Shown here piece after piece: positions 1 to 7,272 of a stretch of 9,806 bases of DNA. Both the position numbers and the translations under genes were made by a program. Every line of letters begins with the position of its first letter. Positions within the stretch are counted from its first letter, which is position 1. This stretch comes from Pseudomonadota bacterium. GTDB taxonomy: Bacteria > Pseudomonadota > Alphaproteobacteria > Rhizobiales > Rhizobiaceae. The DNA lies in contig JAEWOP010000203.1 of assembly GCA_023399635.1 (NCBI GenBank), forward strand, positions 1 to 9,806, read 5' to 3'. The notes below the pieces were generated by a model. It was not told where the DNA came from, did no database searches, and saw only the letters and a list, made by a program, of their open reading frames with translations.

Positions 1-75
1 TATTTTAACCTTCGGGCAAGGAATTAACCATACATATGGGGGACAACGGCAAATTGGGGAGGCTCTTCCTCAGCA

Positions 76-86
76 GGCATGATGCC
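76..86. repeat. Short perfect dyad in the che leader
   Basis: GGCAT and ATGCC flank a single central base (GGCATgATGCC). It is seen directly in the sequence. The length is short enough to occur by chance, but it sits 10 bases from a second dyad in the leader that should hold the operon promoter, so an operator role is possible. Confidence 0.35.
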
Positions 87-95
87 GCACTGCCG

Positions 96-114
96 TACCG
101 GTTTTGACCCGGTA
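96..114. repeat. Perfect 6-bp inverted repeat (TACCGG-N7-CCGGTA) in the che leader
   Basis: TACCGG (96-101) and CCGGTA (109-114) are perfect inverted copies separated by 7 bases. The 19-bp dyad has the size of a binding site for a dimeric regulator, and as RNA it could form a small hairpin. It overlaps the TTGACC hexamer at 105-110. In S. meliloti the che/fla regulon is controlled by VisNR and Rem, but I cannot match this dyad to a known site. Confidence 0.4.
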
Positions 115-266
115 TCCGCTCATCTCACATCCAGAACGACTGCGGCAACCGGGTTGTCTATGCCTGACGCGCCCGAGGACGCTTGTCGGCACCACTCCTG
201 CGCACCGACGGCTGGGTGAATGTGAGCGATCAGCCTACGGTCTCGAACTGGGATCGAACGTTTTTT

Positions 267-271
267 GGGGA
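267..271 (+). promoter_or_regulatory. Probable ribosome binding site for icpA
   Basis: GGGGA ends six bases before the GTG at 278. This site decides the icpA start. No ATG, GTG or TTG follows in frame before the recognisable globin-domain sequence, and the further upstream in-frame TTG at 104 has no comparable purine-rich site. Confidence 0.55.
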
Positions 272-277
272 CGCATT

Positions 278-1900
278 GTGGGGCATAGTTCGCCATCGGA
301 ACAGGCGCGGAGACCTCAGGCGGGAAGCCTGGGAGAACGACTGGCTTTTGCTGGCCTGGACGCCCAATCCCGAGACCTCCTGCGTCGCCACCGCCCGCAG
401 CTCGATCTCCACTGCAAGGCTGGGCTGCGCGATCTCCTCCACCGTCTGCAGTGCTTCCCCGAAGCTGCCCGCCAGTTTGACAGCGAACATCAGCTAGAAC
501 GCCTGCACGATCTTCAATTATCCCACTGGAGCGTACTGACGGACGCCCGCTTCGACGCCGTTTATGCCGATCGGGTGAAGGTTCTCTCGGACAGCCAAAG
601 CCGCATGGGTCTTGATCCTCGCTGGCATGTGGCCGGCCATGCGGTTGTTCTTGAAAGCTTGCTCACAGGAGTGCTTTCCGAGGAAGCGGGTCGCTCCCTG
701 CTTCCGGCAGCGCGGCGGCGTGCCCAGGAACTGGCGGAACTCGTTGGTGCTCTTGTACGCCTTGTGATGGTGGACGTGGAAATCGGGGTCACGCTGAGAT
801 TCAACGAGACTCGCCAAAAGCACCATCATGCGCTTCATCAACAGCAGGACGACGACCGGACGGAGGTCGTGCAGCTGTTCTCCGACGTGATCCGCTCCCT
901 TGCCGAACGCGACTTCACCGTTCGTCTCCCGGATGGTGTCCCAGAACATTACCGCGAACTGGCTGACCTCTTGAACCAGGCGATCGAGGCGAGCCGTTCG
1001 TCGCTACAGGCCACGCAGACCAGTGCAGCAGCCGCACTTGCTACGGCCGGTGAACTGGCTGCCGATGCACAAGCCTTCGCAGAGGCATCCGCCTCGCATT
1101 CGCTAAGGCTAAGCGAGGCATCTCGAGACCTTGATGCAATAACCCGGAAGATGCAGTCCTGCGCCACCGAAACGGCCGAGGCGCAAAAGGCGGCCGCAGC
1201 AACGCGCCAAACGGTGGAGGAAAGCGGCCACATCGTCGGGCGTGCCATCACGGCCATGGCCGATATTGAAGCATCGGCGGAGAAGATCGGCCAGATCATC
1301 GGCGTGATCGACGAGATCGCCTTCCAGACCAATCTTCTGGCGCTCAATGCTGGAATCGAAGCCGCCAGGGCTGGCGATTCTGGTCGCGGTTTTGCTGTCG
1401 TTGCCCAGGAGGTTCGCGCACTGGCGCAACGCTCGGCGGACGCGGCTCACGAGATCAAGTCCCTGGTAAACGGTACAAAAACGCAAGTGGGTGCCGGCGT
1501 GCAGATGGTTCACCGCACCCAGGAGGCCATCAGCGGGATTGTTCAGCAAGTGGCGGAAATTGACACGTCGATTGCAGGCATTGCGCTCAGCGCGCAAGCG
1601 CAAGTCGGGGCACTGGGCGAGGTGGCGGCAGACGTCTCATCGATCGGCGTCGAGGTGGCAAGGAATGCGGACTGCGCTGGGCGCACCGGCGCCCGGGCAG
1701 CGGACCTCCACACAGTCATCGTTGAATTAGGCCGTACCGTCCGCGAGTTCCGCATCGAGCGGCAGGCACGCTACCATTCGGATTTCGTTCGACCGGTCGC
1801 GGCAGTCCGGCCCGGTACCGAACTCATCTCGAATAGTCCTGTCTCCGATTTCGACAACGATACGGACCTTCTGTTCCACAAAGCGCAAGGAATGATCTGA
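278..1900 (+). CDS. icpA: IcpA-type soluble chemoreceptor with globin-like sensor domain
   Basis: This is a 540-residue cytosolic methyl-accepting chemotaxis protein that should signal to CheA through CheW. It has no hydrophobic segment long enough to span a membrane. Residues about 15-180 resemble the protoglobin sensor of HemAT receptors, with a typical R-M-G-L-x-P-R-W stretch near 109-116. Residues about 198-243 look HAMP-like, and 337-396 form the highly conserved signalling hairpin (AFQTNLLALNAGIEAARAG at 348-366). The C-terminus (about 490-540) is polar and lacks a CheR-tethering pentapeptide. One oddity is that the position expected to hold the proximal heme His is Gln107. The start is chosen as GTG 278 because GGGGA lies at the right distance; TTG 104 would add 58 residues without domain features. 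It is the first gene of the operon, and its stop overlaps the cheS start (TGATG). The receptor class is certain; the heme-binding ability is doubtful. Confidence 0.9.
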   Translation: MGHSSPSEQARRPQAGSLGERLAFAGLDAQSRDLLRRHRPQLDLHCKAGLRDLLHRLQCFPEAARQFDSEHQLERLHDLQLSHWSVLTDARFDAVYADRVKVLSDSQSRMGLDPRWHVAGHAVVLESLLTGVLSEEAGRSLLPAARRRAQELAELVGALVRLVMVDVEIGVTLRFNETRQKHHHALHQQQDDDRTEVVQLFSDVIRSLAERDFTVRLPDGVPEHYRELADLLNQAIEASRSSLQATQTSAAAALATAGELAADAQAFAEASASHSLRLSEASRDLDAITRKMQSCATETAEAQKAAAATRQTVEESGHIVGRAITAMADIEASAEKIGQIIGVIDEIAFQTNLLALNAGIEAARAGDSGRGFAVVAQEVRALAQRSADAAHEIKSLVNGTKTQVGAGVQMVHRTQEAISGIVQQVAEIDTSIAGIALSAQAQVGALGEVAADVSSIGVEVARNADCAGRTGARAADLHTVIVELGRTVREFRIERQARYHSDFVRPVAAVRPGTELISNSPVSDFDNDTDLLFHKAQGMI

Positions 1901-2199
1901 TGGCGACCAAGAAGGCCGCAAATGGCAGTTTGAAACTTCCACCGGTGCTGGATCTCAATGAAGCTACGGTGCTCCACGGCAAGCTGATGTCGATGCGTGG
2001 CCGTGATCTGGCCATCGACGCCTCCGATGTCGAGCGTGTTGGCGTCCAGTGTGCACAGGTATTGATTGCCGCCGCGCGCGCCTGGCAGGCCGATAAGAAA
2101 TCATACGTCGTCGAGAAGACCTCCGACGCGTTCGCAAAAACAATGCAACTCATCGGCATCGATACCGATCATCTGGTTGCGAAGGAGATTGCCAAATGA
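1900..2199 (+). CDS. cheS: CheS, small STAS-like chemotaxis protein
   Basis: This 99-residue protein has the layout of a STAS domain: a strand and helix at 15-32, a second strand (LAIDAS, 37-42), a helix at 50-62 and a final strand near 68-71. It matches in size and position the S. meliloti orf2 product CheS (97 aa). That protein binds CheA around its P2 domain and raises CheY1 affinity for CheA, speeding loss of phosphate from CheY1-P. The D-S-S-G loop carrying the phosphorylated Ser in SpoIIAA is replaced by G-V-Q-C (48-51), so it is probably a binding module rather than a phospho-switch. AAGGA lies 8 bases before the start. The ATG shares one base with the icpA stop, and the stop overlaps the cheY1 ATG (ATGA), so translation is probably coupled. 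The function is inferred by homology. Confidence 0.85.
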   Translation: MATKKAANGSLKLPPVLDLNEATVLHGKLMSMRGRDLAIDASDVERVGVQCAQVLIAAARAWQADKKSYVVEKTSDAFAKTMQLIGIDTDHLVAKEIAK

Positions 2200-2561
2200 A
2201 GAAGAAAGTACTGACCGTGGATGATTCACGGACCATCCGGAACATGCTTCTGGTGACACTCAACAATGCCGGGTTTGAGACTATCCAGGCCGAAGACGGC
2301 ATGGAAGGGCTGGAAGTTCTCGAGGGTTGCAACCCCGATGTCATCGTGACCGACATCAACATGCCACGCCTGGATGGCTTCGGCTTCATCGAAGGCGTGC
2401 GCCGCAATGAGAAGTACCGCGCGGTGCCAATTCTCGTGCTGACGACTGAAAGTGACGCAGAAAAGAAAAACCGGGCTCGTCAGGCTGGTGCTACCGGCTG
2501 GATCGTCAAGCCTTTCGATCCCGTCAAGCTGATCGACGCCATCGAGCGCGTGACCGCCTGA
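2196..2561 (+). CDS. cheY1: CheY1, single-domain response regulator (phosphate sink)
   Basis: This is a 121-residue receiver domain with no output domain. The acidic pocket Asp9/Asp10, phospho-acceptor Asp53 (VTDINMP), Thr83 and Lys105 (VKPF) are all present. The position equal to E. coli CheY Tyr106 is aromatic (Trp102). By gene position it corresponds to CheY1 of S. meliloti, which does not drive the motor but accepts surplus phosphate from CheA after CheY2-P has passed its phosphate back to the kinase. It is preceded by AAGGAG 8 bases before the ATG and overlaps cheS by 4 bases; 28 bases separate it from cheA. Pairing with cheS next door supports the sink role. The receiver identity is certain; the sink role is by homology. 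Confidence 0.93.
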   Translation: MKKKVLTVDDSRTIRNMLLVTLNNAGFETIQAEDGMEGLEVLEGCNPDVIVTDINMPRLDGFGFIEGVRRNEKYRAVPILVLTTESDAEKKNRARQAGATGWIVKPFDPVKLIDAIERVTA

Positions 2562-2589
2562 ATTAACCGCCTGATCAGGATTCCTTCCA

Positions 2590-4848
2590 ATGGATATGAA
2601 CGAAATTAAAGAGATCTTCTTCCAGGAATGCGAGGAGCAGCTTGCAGAACTGGAATCGGGGCTTCTCAAGCTCAATGACGGAGATCGCGACCCCGAAACG
2701 GTAAACGCCGTCTTCCGCGCCGTTCATTCCATCAAGGGTGGAGCAGGCGCCTTTGGTCTGGACGACCTCGTCGCGTTCGCGCACGTTTTCGAGACGACGC
2801 TGGATTGCGTCCGCTCAAACCGCTTGGAGCCGACTCCGGACGTCCTCAAGGTCATGCTGAAGTCTGCCGATGTCCTGGCGGATCTGACCAATGCAGCCCG
2901 CGACGGCGGTTCTGTTGACGAGAGCCGTAGCCGCACGCTGGTCAAGGAGCTCGAGGCCCTGGCGAATGGCGAGACTGTGGTTGTTTCCACCGAAGCACCC
3001 AAGCTCTCCGTAAAGGCCGCGGCGTCAGCGCCCGCAGCTGTGGCGCCAACTGACGACAGTGGTTTCCAGCCCATCCCCTTCTCTTTCGACTCCTTCGGAG
3101 AGGACGAGGATGCGGTGGAAGCCCGCAATATGTTTGAAATCAGCTTCCGTCCGCGTCGCGAGCTGTTCAGCAAGGGCAATGAAGCTGCCCTCCTGTTGCG
3201 CGACCTCTCGCGCATCGGCGAGATGAGCGTCAACTGCGACATCGACAGCCTGCCGAGCCTCGAAGAAGTGGACCCTGAGGAGTCCTACTTCAGCTGGACA
3301 ATCTCGTTGAAGACGGACAAGAGCGAGGACGATATCCGCGCCGTATTCGAATTTGCCGAATGGGACTGCGACCTCGACGTAAAGGCGGTCGAAGCTGCTT
3401 CTCAAGCCGAGGAGCTTCCCATGGTTCCCGTCCCATTCGATCTGTCCTCGCTTGATGAGGGCATGGGCGGCGAACCTGCTACCTCGCAGGGCAGGGAGGA
3501 TGCGAAGGCTGCTCTCACCGCTGCAGAGACCGCAGTGGAAGTCACCAAGATGGCCGCTGCCGCGGCACGGGTAGAGAAGAAGGAAACCGCTGCTGCTGCC
3601 GCGGCGGCTGCGGCTCAGACAACGGCCGCCGCTGCTGCTGCCGGCCAGACGATCCGTGTCGATCTCGACCGCGTCGACCGCCTGATCAACCTGGTTGGCG
3701 AGCTTGTCATCAACCAGGCGATGCTTTCCCAGAGCGTCATTGAGAACGATAGCAACGGCACCTCGTCCATCAACATGGGCCTTGAGGAACTGCAGCAGCT
3801 GACGCGTGAGATCCAGGACTCGGTTATGGCGATCCGCGCACAGCCTGTGAAGCCGGTCTTCCAGCGAATGTCGCGTATCGTCCGCGAAGTGGCCGATATG
3901 GTTGGCAAGTCCATCCGTCTGGTGACGGAAGGTGAAAACACCGAGGTCGACAAGACGGTCATCGACAAGATCGCGGAGCCGTTGACCCATATGATCCGCA
4001 ACGCCGTTGACCACGGCATCGAGACACCGGAGAAGCGCGAGGCTGCCGGCAAGGATCCGGAAGGCACCATCAAGCTGACGGCAAAACACCGCTCTGGGCG
4101 CATTCTCATCGAGCTCGTCGACGACGGCGCCGGCATCAATCGCGAGCGCGTGAAGCAGAAGGCGATCGACAACGATCTTATCTCACCCGACGCCAATCTC
4201 TCGGACGAGGAAATCGACAACCTGATCTTTGCGCCGGGCTTCTCGACGGCCGACACCATCTCGGACATTTCAGGTCGTGGCGTGGGCATGGATGTGGTCA
4301 AGCGGTCGATCCAGGCGCTTGGCGGTCGCATCTCCATTTCGTCCAGGCCGGGCCTTGGCTCGACCTTCACCATGAGCTTGCCGCTGACACTGGCAGTGCT
4401 CGATGGCATGGTCGTCACCGTGGCCGGACAAACCCTCGTTGTCCCGCTGACCGCGATCGTCGAGACCCTGCAGCCGGAAGCGTCCGCGGTTCACTCCTTC
4501 GGGGCAAACCAGCGTCTGATCTCCATCCGCAATTCCTTCTGCCCGTTGGTTGACGTTGGCCGCATCCTGAACTTCCGTTCGACGCAGGCAAACCCAGTTG
4601 AAGGAGTCGCGCTGCTTGTGGAATCGGAGGGCGGTGGTCAGCGCGCGCTGATGGTTGATGCCATCCAGGGCCAGCGCCAGGTCGTCATCAAGTCGCTTGA
4701 GGCAAACTACACCCATGTCCCGGGTATCGCGGCCGCAACCATTCTCGGTGACGGTCGGGTCGCGCTGATCCTGGACGTTGATGCCGTGGTCTCGGCGTCG
4801 CGCGGTCAGTCCCTCAAGCCGGAAATGTCACTTGCTGCAACGGGCTAG
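2590..4848 (+). CDS. cheA: CheA, chemotaxis histidine kinase
   Basis: This 752-residue protein autophosphorylates at the receptor arrays and donates phosphate to CheY1, CheY2 and CheB. The P1 phosphotransfer domain covers about 1-120, with His46 in AVHSIKGGAGAFGL. P2, the region expected to bind CheY and CheS, covers about 175-270. An Ala-rich linker runs 323-351. P3 dimerisation is about 353-425. The P4 ATPase has an N box (HMIRNAVDHGIE, 467-478), G1 (DDGAGIN, 511-517), F box (FAPGFST, 547-553) and G2 (GRGVGMDVV, 562-570). The CheW-like P5 domain fills about 605-735. All catalytic motifs look intact. The start has CAGGA 9 bases upstream. Two similar short Pro-Phe-acidic stretches (161-171 and 277-290) flank P2. 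Membership is certain. Confidence 0.97.
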   Translation: MDMNEIKEIFFQECEEQLAELESGLLKLNDGDRDPETVNAVFRAVHSIKGGAGAFGLDDLVAFAHVFETTLDCVRSNRLEPTPDVLKVMLKSADVLADLTNAARDGGSVDESRSRTLVKELEALANGETVVVSTEAPKLSVKAAASAPAAVAPTDDSGFQPIPFSFDSFGEDEDAVEARNMFEISFRPRRELFSKGNEAALLLRDLSRIGEMSVNCDIDSLPSLEEVDPEESYFSWTISLKTDKSEDDIRAVFEFAEWDCDLDVKAVEAASQAEELPMVPVPFDLSSLDEGMGGEPATSQGREDAKAALTAAETAVEVTKMAAAAARVEKKETAAAAAAAAAQTTAAAAAAGQTIRVDLDRVDRLINLVGELVINQAMLSQSVIENDSNGTSSINMGLEELQQLTREIQDSVMAIRAQPVKPVFQRMSRIVREVADMVGKSIRLVTEGENTEVDKTVIDKIAEPLTHMIRNAVDHGIETPEKREAAGKDPEGTIKLTAKHRSGRILIELVDDGAGINRERVKQKAIDNDLISPDANLSDEEIDNLIFAPGFSTADTISDISGRGVGMDVVKRSIQALGGRISISSRPGLGSTFTMSLPLTLAVLDGMVVTVAGQTLVVPLTAIVETLQPEASAVHSFGANQRLISIRNSFCPLVDVGRILNFRSTQANPVEGVALLVESEGGGQRALMVDAIQGQRQVVIKSLEANYTHVPGIAAATILGDGRVALILDVDAVVSASRGQSLKPEMSLAATG

Positions 4849-4874
4849 GATCAGGGTAGTTAGGGGTTCGATCC

Positions 4875-5330
4875 GTGAAAACCATCTCTCAGGGAAGTCG
4901 CGAGCTGATCGCCTTTCGGATTGGCGAGCAGGAGTTCTGCGTCAATATCATGTCGGTGCGGGAAATCCGCGGTTGGACGCCGGCAACGCCCTTGCCGCAC
5001 GCGCCTCCTCATGTGCTTGGCGTCATCAACCTGCGCGGAGCGGTACTGCCGATCGTGGATCTGTCCGCAAGGCTGGGCATGAAGCCGTCACAGCCGACTG
5101 TCCGTCACGTGATCATCGTGACCCAGGCCAGAACGCAAGTGGTGGGACTTCTGGTAGAGGCTGTTTCCGATATCCTTACGATTACCGACGATAATATCCA
5201 GCCTGTGCCGGAAGTCTCTTCCGACCTGGAGAAACAATACGCTCGGGGAATCCTCGCGATCGACAAGCGGATGATCTGTATGATCGAACTGGATGCGCTC
5301 TTCCCGGAACAGGAAAGTGAAGCTGCATGA
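4875..5330 (+). CDS. cheW: CheW, receptor-kinase coupling protein
   Basis: This 151-residue CheW-domain protein links chemoreceptor tips to the CheA P5 domain in the polar array. Typical family sequence is visible: ELIAFRIGEQEFCVNIMSVREI near the start, the HVLGVINLRGAVLPIVDL core at about 45-62, and GLLVEAVSDIL near 92-102. The start is a GTG preceded by AGGGG with 8-base spacing, and the sequence before the CheW fold is short, as in rhizobial homologues. A 26-base gap follows cheA, and the stop overlaps the cheR start (ATGA). In S. meliloti the operon copy has been called cheW2; the number cannot be assigned here without the rest of the genome. Confidence 0.95.
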   Translation: MKTISQGSRELIAFRIGEQEFCVNIMSVREIRGWTPATPLPHAPPHVLGVINLRGAVLPIVDLSARLGMKPSQPTVRHVIIVTQARTQVVGLLVEAVSDILTITDDNIQPVPEVSSDLEKQYARGILAIDKRMICMIELDALFPEQESEAA

Positions 5331-6235
5331 AGGCCTTGGGCGCAATTGACAGCCGGCAGTCGCCGGATGAAGTCATGGCAAGCGGCGAGTATCCGCTGAC
5401 CCGCCGCGACTTGTCCGAGATTGCCGCGATGATCTACTCGGATGCCGGGATCTACCTCAACGATTCCAAGGCCTCGCTTGTCTATTCCCGTCTATCCAAG
5501 CACATCCGCAATCTCGGGCTGAAGGGCTTTCGGGAATATTGCGCCCTTGTTGCCTCTCCGGAAGGAGCAGCGGCCCGCCGCGACATGCTTTCGCATCTGA
5601 CCACGAATTTTACCCGCTTCTTTCGCGAGAACCATCACTTCGAGCACCTGCGCGACGAAGTGCTGCCGGGACTGATTGCCCGGGCCAAGAGCGGTGGAAG
5701 GGTGCGGATTTGGTCGGCTGCCTGCTCCGACGGGCAGGAGCCGTACTCCATTGCGCTCACTGTGCTGGCTGCACTGCCGAATGCTGCCGATTACGACTTC
5801 AAGATCCTAGCAACGGACATCGACCCCAAGATCCTCGCCCTGGCGAGGGCGGGTGTTTATGACGAAAACGCACTTGAGACGGTGACGCCCGCCATGCGGA
5901 AGCAATCCTTCCGTGAGGTGGATGTCGGTGGCCGCCGCAAGTTCCAGGTTGATGACCGCGTCAAGAAGCTCATCACCTTCAACGAGCTTAACCTGATGGC
6001 GCAGTGGCCATTCAAGGGTCAGTTCGACGTCATTTTCTGTCGTAACGTTGTGATCTACTTCGACGAACCGACGCAGATGAAGATCTGGTCACGCTTCGCG
6101 TCGCTGCTGCCGGAAGGTGGGCATCTTTATATCGGCCACTCCGAGAGGGTGTCCGGAGACGCCAAGAACCTCTTCGACAACACTGGAATCACTACGTACC
6201 GCTACATGGGCAAGAATGCAGGGAGGCGCGCATGA
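5327..6235 (+). CDS. cheR: CheR, chemoreceptor glutamate methyltransferase
   Basis: This 302-residue enzyme transfers methyl groups from S-adenosylmethionine to glutamates of chemoreceptors, the forward step of adaptation. The helical N-terminal domain covers about 22-95. The junction motif TTNFTRFFRE (92-101) leads into the methyltransferase fold, with SAM motif I at IWSAACSDGQEPYS (128-141), ATDID (162-166) and FCRNVVIYFD (237-246), then GGHLYIGHSE (264-273). The beta-subdomain (about 192-224) has, by eye, the same length as in the enteric CheR that binds receptor pentapeptides. The ATG overlaps the cheW stop by 4 bases and the gene's own stop overlaps the cheB start in the same way. Identity is firm. 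Confidence 0.96.
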   Translation: MKALGAIDSRQSPDEVMASGEYPLTRRDLSEIAAMIYSDAGIYLNDSKASLVYSRLSKHIRNLGLKGFREYCALVASPEGAAARRDMLSHLTTNFTRFFRENHHFEHLRDEVLPGLIARAKSGGRVRIWSAACSDGQEPYSIALTVLAALPNAADYDFKILATDIDPKILALARAGVYDENALETVTPAMRKQSFREVDVGGRRKFQVDDRVKKLITFNELNLMAQWPFKGQFDVIFCRNVVIYFDEPTQMKIWSRFASLLPEGGHLYIGHSERVSGDAKNLFDNTGITTYRYMGKNAGRRA

Positions 6236-7272
6236 GCGCACCTGCACGCGTACTCGTTGTAGACGATTCCCCGACCATGCGGGGCTTGATCACGGCAGTC
6301 CTCAACTCCGATCCCGACGTAAGCGTCGTTGGTCAGGCAGGCGACGCGCTTCAGGCGCGCGCAGCCATCAAGGAACTGAACCCGGACGTCGTGACGCTTG
6401 ATATCGAGATGCCCAACATGAACGGGCTTGAGTTCCTTGATAAGATCATGCGGCTGCGTCCCATGCCTGTGATCATGGTATCGACCATGACTCATCACGG
6501 TGCCAATGCGACCCTTGCAGCGCTTGAGATCGGGGCGTTTGACTGCGTCGGCAAGCCGTCGCCGGGGGACATCCGACCATTCATCGATCTGGCGGAAAAG
6601 GTCAAAGCGGCAGCGCGTTCCGGACTCCGGCGGCCAGCTCAGGCGCCGGTCCAGGCAGTAGCACCCACTGCTGGCTATCGGGTTGGCCGGAAGGTGGTGG
6701 CCATCGGTTCCTCCACCGGCGGAGTCGAGGCCTTGATCACGGTCTTGCAGAAGTTTCCCAAGAACTGTCCTCCGACGGTCATCACGCAGCACATGCCGCC
6801 CACCTTCACCAAGAGCTTCGCGGAAAGGCTCAATCGCCTATGCGCCCCGGTGGTGGAGGAAGCGACTGACGGAGCTCGACTGGAGATCGGCAAGATTTAC
6901 CTGGCGCCTGGAGGCGATCGGCACCTGCAGGTGGTCAACCCGTCGGCACCGTGCTGCCGGTTGGTTGAACGGGATCCGGTGAACGGCCATCGGCCATCCG
7001 TTGACGTGCTATTCGAATCCGTCGCTGAACTAGCGGGCCGCAATGCTGTCGGTGCGATCTTGACCGGCATGGGAAGAGATGGGGCATCCGGCTTGCTGAA
7101 GATGCGCAACGCTGGCGCGCGCACCTTGGGTCAAAACGAGAAGACATGCGTTGTCTATGGAATGCCTCGCGTGGCCTACGAGATTGGAGCTGTTGAGGCG
7201 CAATTGCCGCTGGACTCCATTGGTGAGGAAATTCTGAAATTAACTGCTGCCCGGAAAGAAGGTACCGAATAA
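6232..7272 (+). CDS. cheB: CheB, receptor methylesterase / glutamine deamidase
   Basis: This 346-residue protein removes receptor methyl groups and deamidates glutamines, opposing CheR under control of CheA. The receiver domain (about 5-125) has Asp11/Asp12 and phospho-acceptor Asp57 (TLDIEMP), then a linker (about 130-152) rich in Ala, Pro and Gln. The catalytic domain shows the triad Ser161 (GSSTGG), His187 (TQHMPP) and Asp283 (GMGRDGASG). AGGGAGG lies five bases before the ATG, a strong site placed inside cheR. The start overlaps the cheR stop by 4 bases, and the TAA stop abuts the cheY2 ATG. All key residues are present and the length is typical. Confidence 0.97.
   Translation: MSAPARVLVVDDSPTMRGLITAVLNSDPDVSVVGQAGDALQARAAIKELNPDVVTLDIEMPNMNGLEFLDKIMRLRPMPVIMVSTMTHHGANATLAALEIGAFDCVGKPSPGDIRPFIDLAEKVKAAARSGLRRPAQAPVQAVAPTAGYRVGRKVVAIGSSTGGVEALITVLQKFPKNCPPTVITQHMPPTFTKSFAERLNRLCAPVVEEATDGARLEIGKIYLAPGGDRHLQVVNPSAPCCRLVERDPVNGHRPSVDVLFESVAELAGRNAVGAILTGMGRDGASGLLKMRNAGARTLGQNEKTCVVYGMPRVAYEIGAVEAQLPLDSIGEEILKLTAARKEGTE

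Larger units (their letters stand above)
1..277. other. Non-coding leader upstream of the che operon
   Basis: No convincing gene lies here. An open frame in phase with icpA extends back to a TTG at 104, but its product over this stretch has no recognisable family features and no good ribosome site. The stretch holds two TTAACC hexamers (5-10 and 24-29) and two perfect short dyads (76-86 and 96-114). Because icpA is the first gene of this operon in relatives, the operon promoter probably lies here. I could not pick a convincing -35/-10 pair: TTGACC at 105-110 has no good partner at the right distance. Confidence 0.6.

Noticed and set aside
225..270. tRNA T-arm-like string (GGGATCGAACG) in the leader
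   Set aside because: The flanking bases do not form T-arm or acceptor stems on either strand.
230..490. Open frame on the - strand opposite the icpA start
   Set aside because: It mirrors GC-rich codon structure of icpA. All the long minus-strand frames opposite che genes (for example 3025-4089 and 3615-4418) look like the same effect.
183..497. Open frame on the + strand overlapping the leader and the icpA 5' end (TTG start)
   Set aside because: It overlaps icpA in another frame, has no family features and no good ribosome site; the globin-like sequence is in the icpA frame.
3556..3642. GCN repeat tract in cheA as a possible phase-variable microsatellite
   Set aside because: The Ala codons are mixed (GCT, GCC, GCG, GCA) and any slippage would be by whole codons, so it is simply an Ala-rich interdomain linker.
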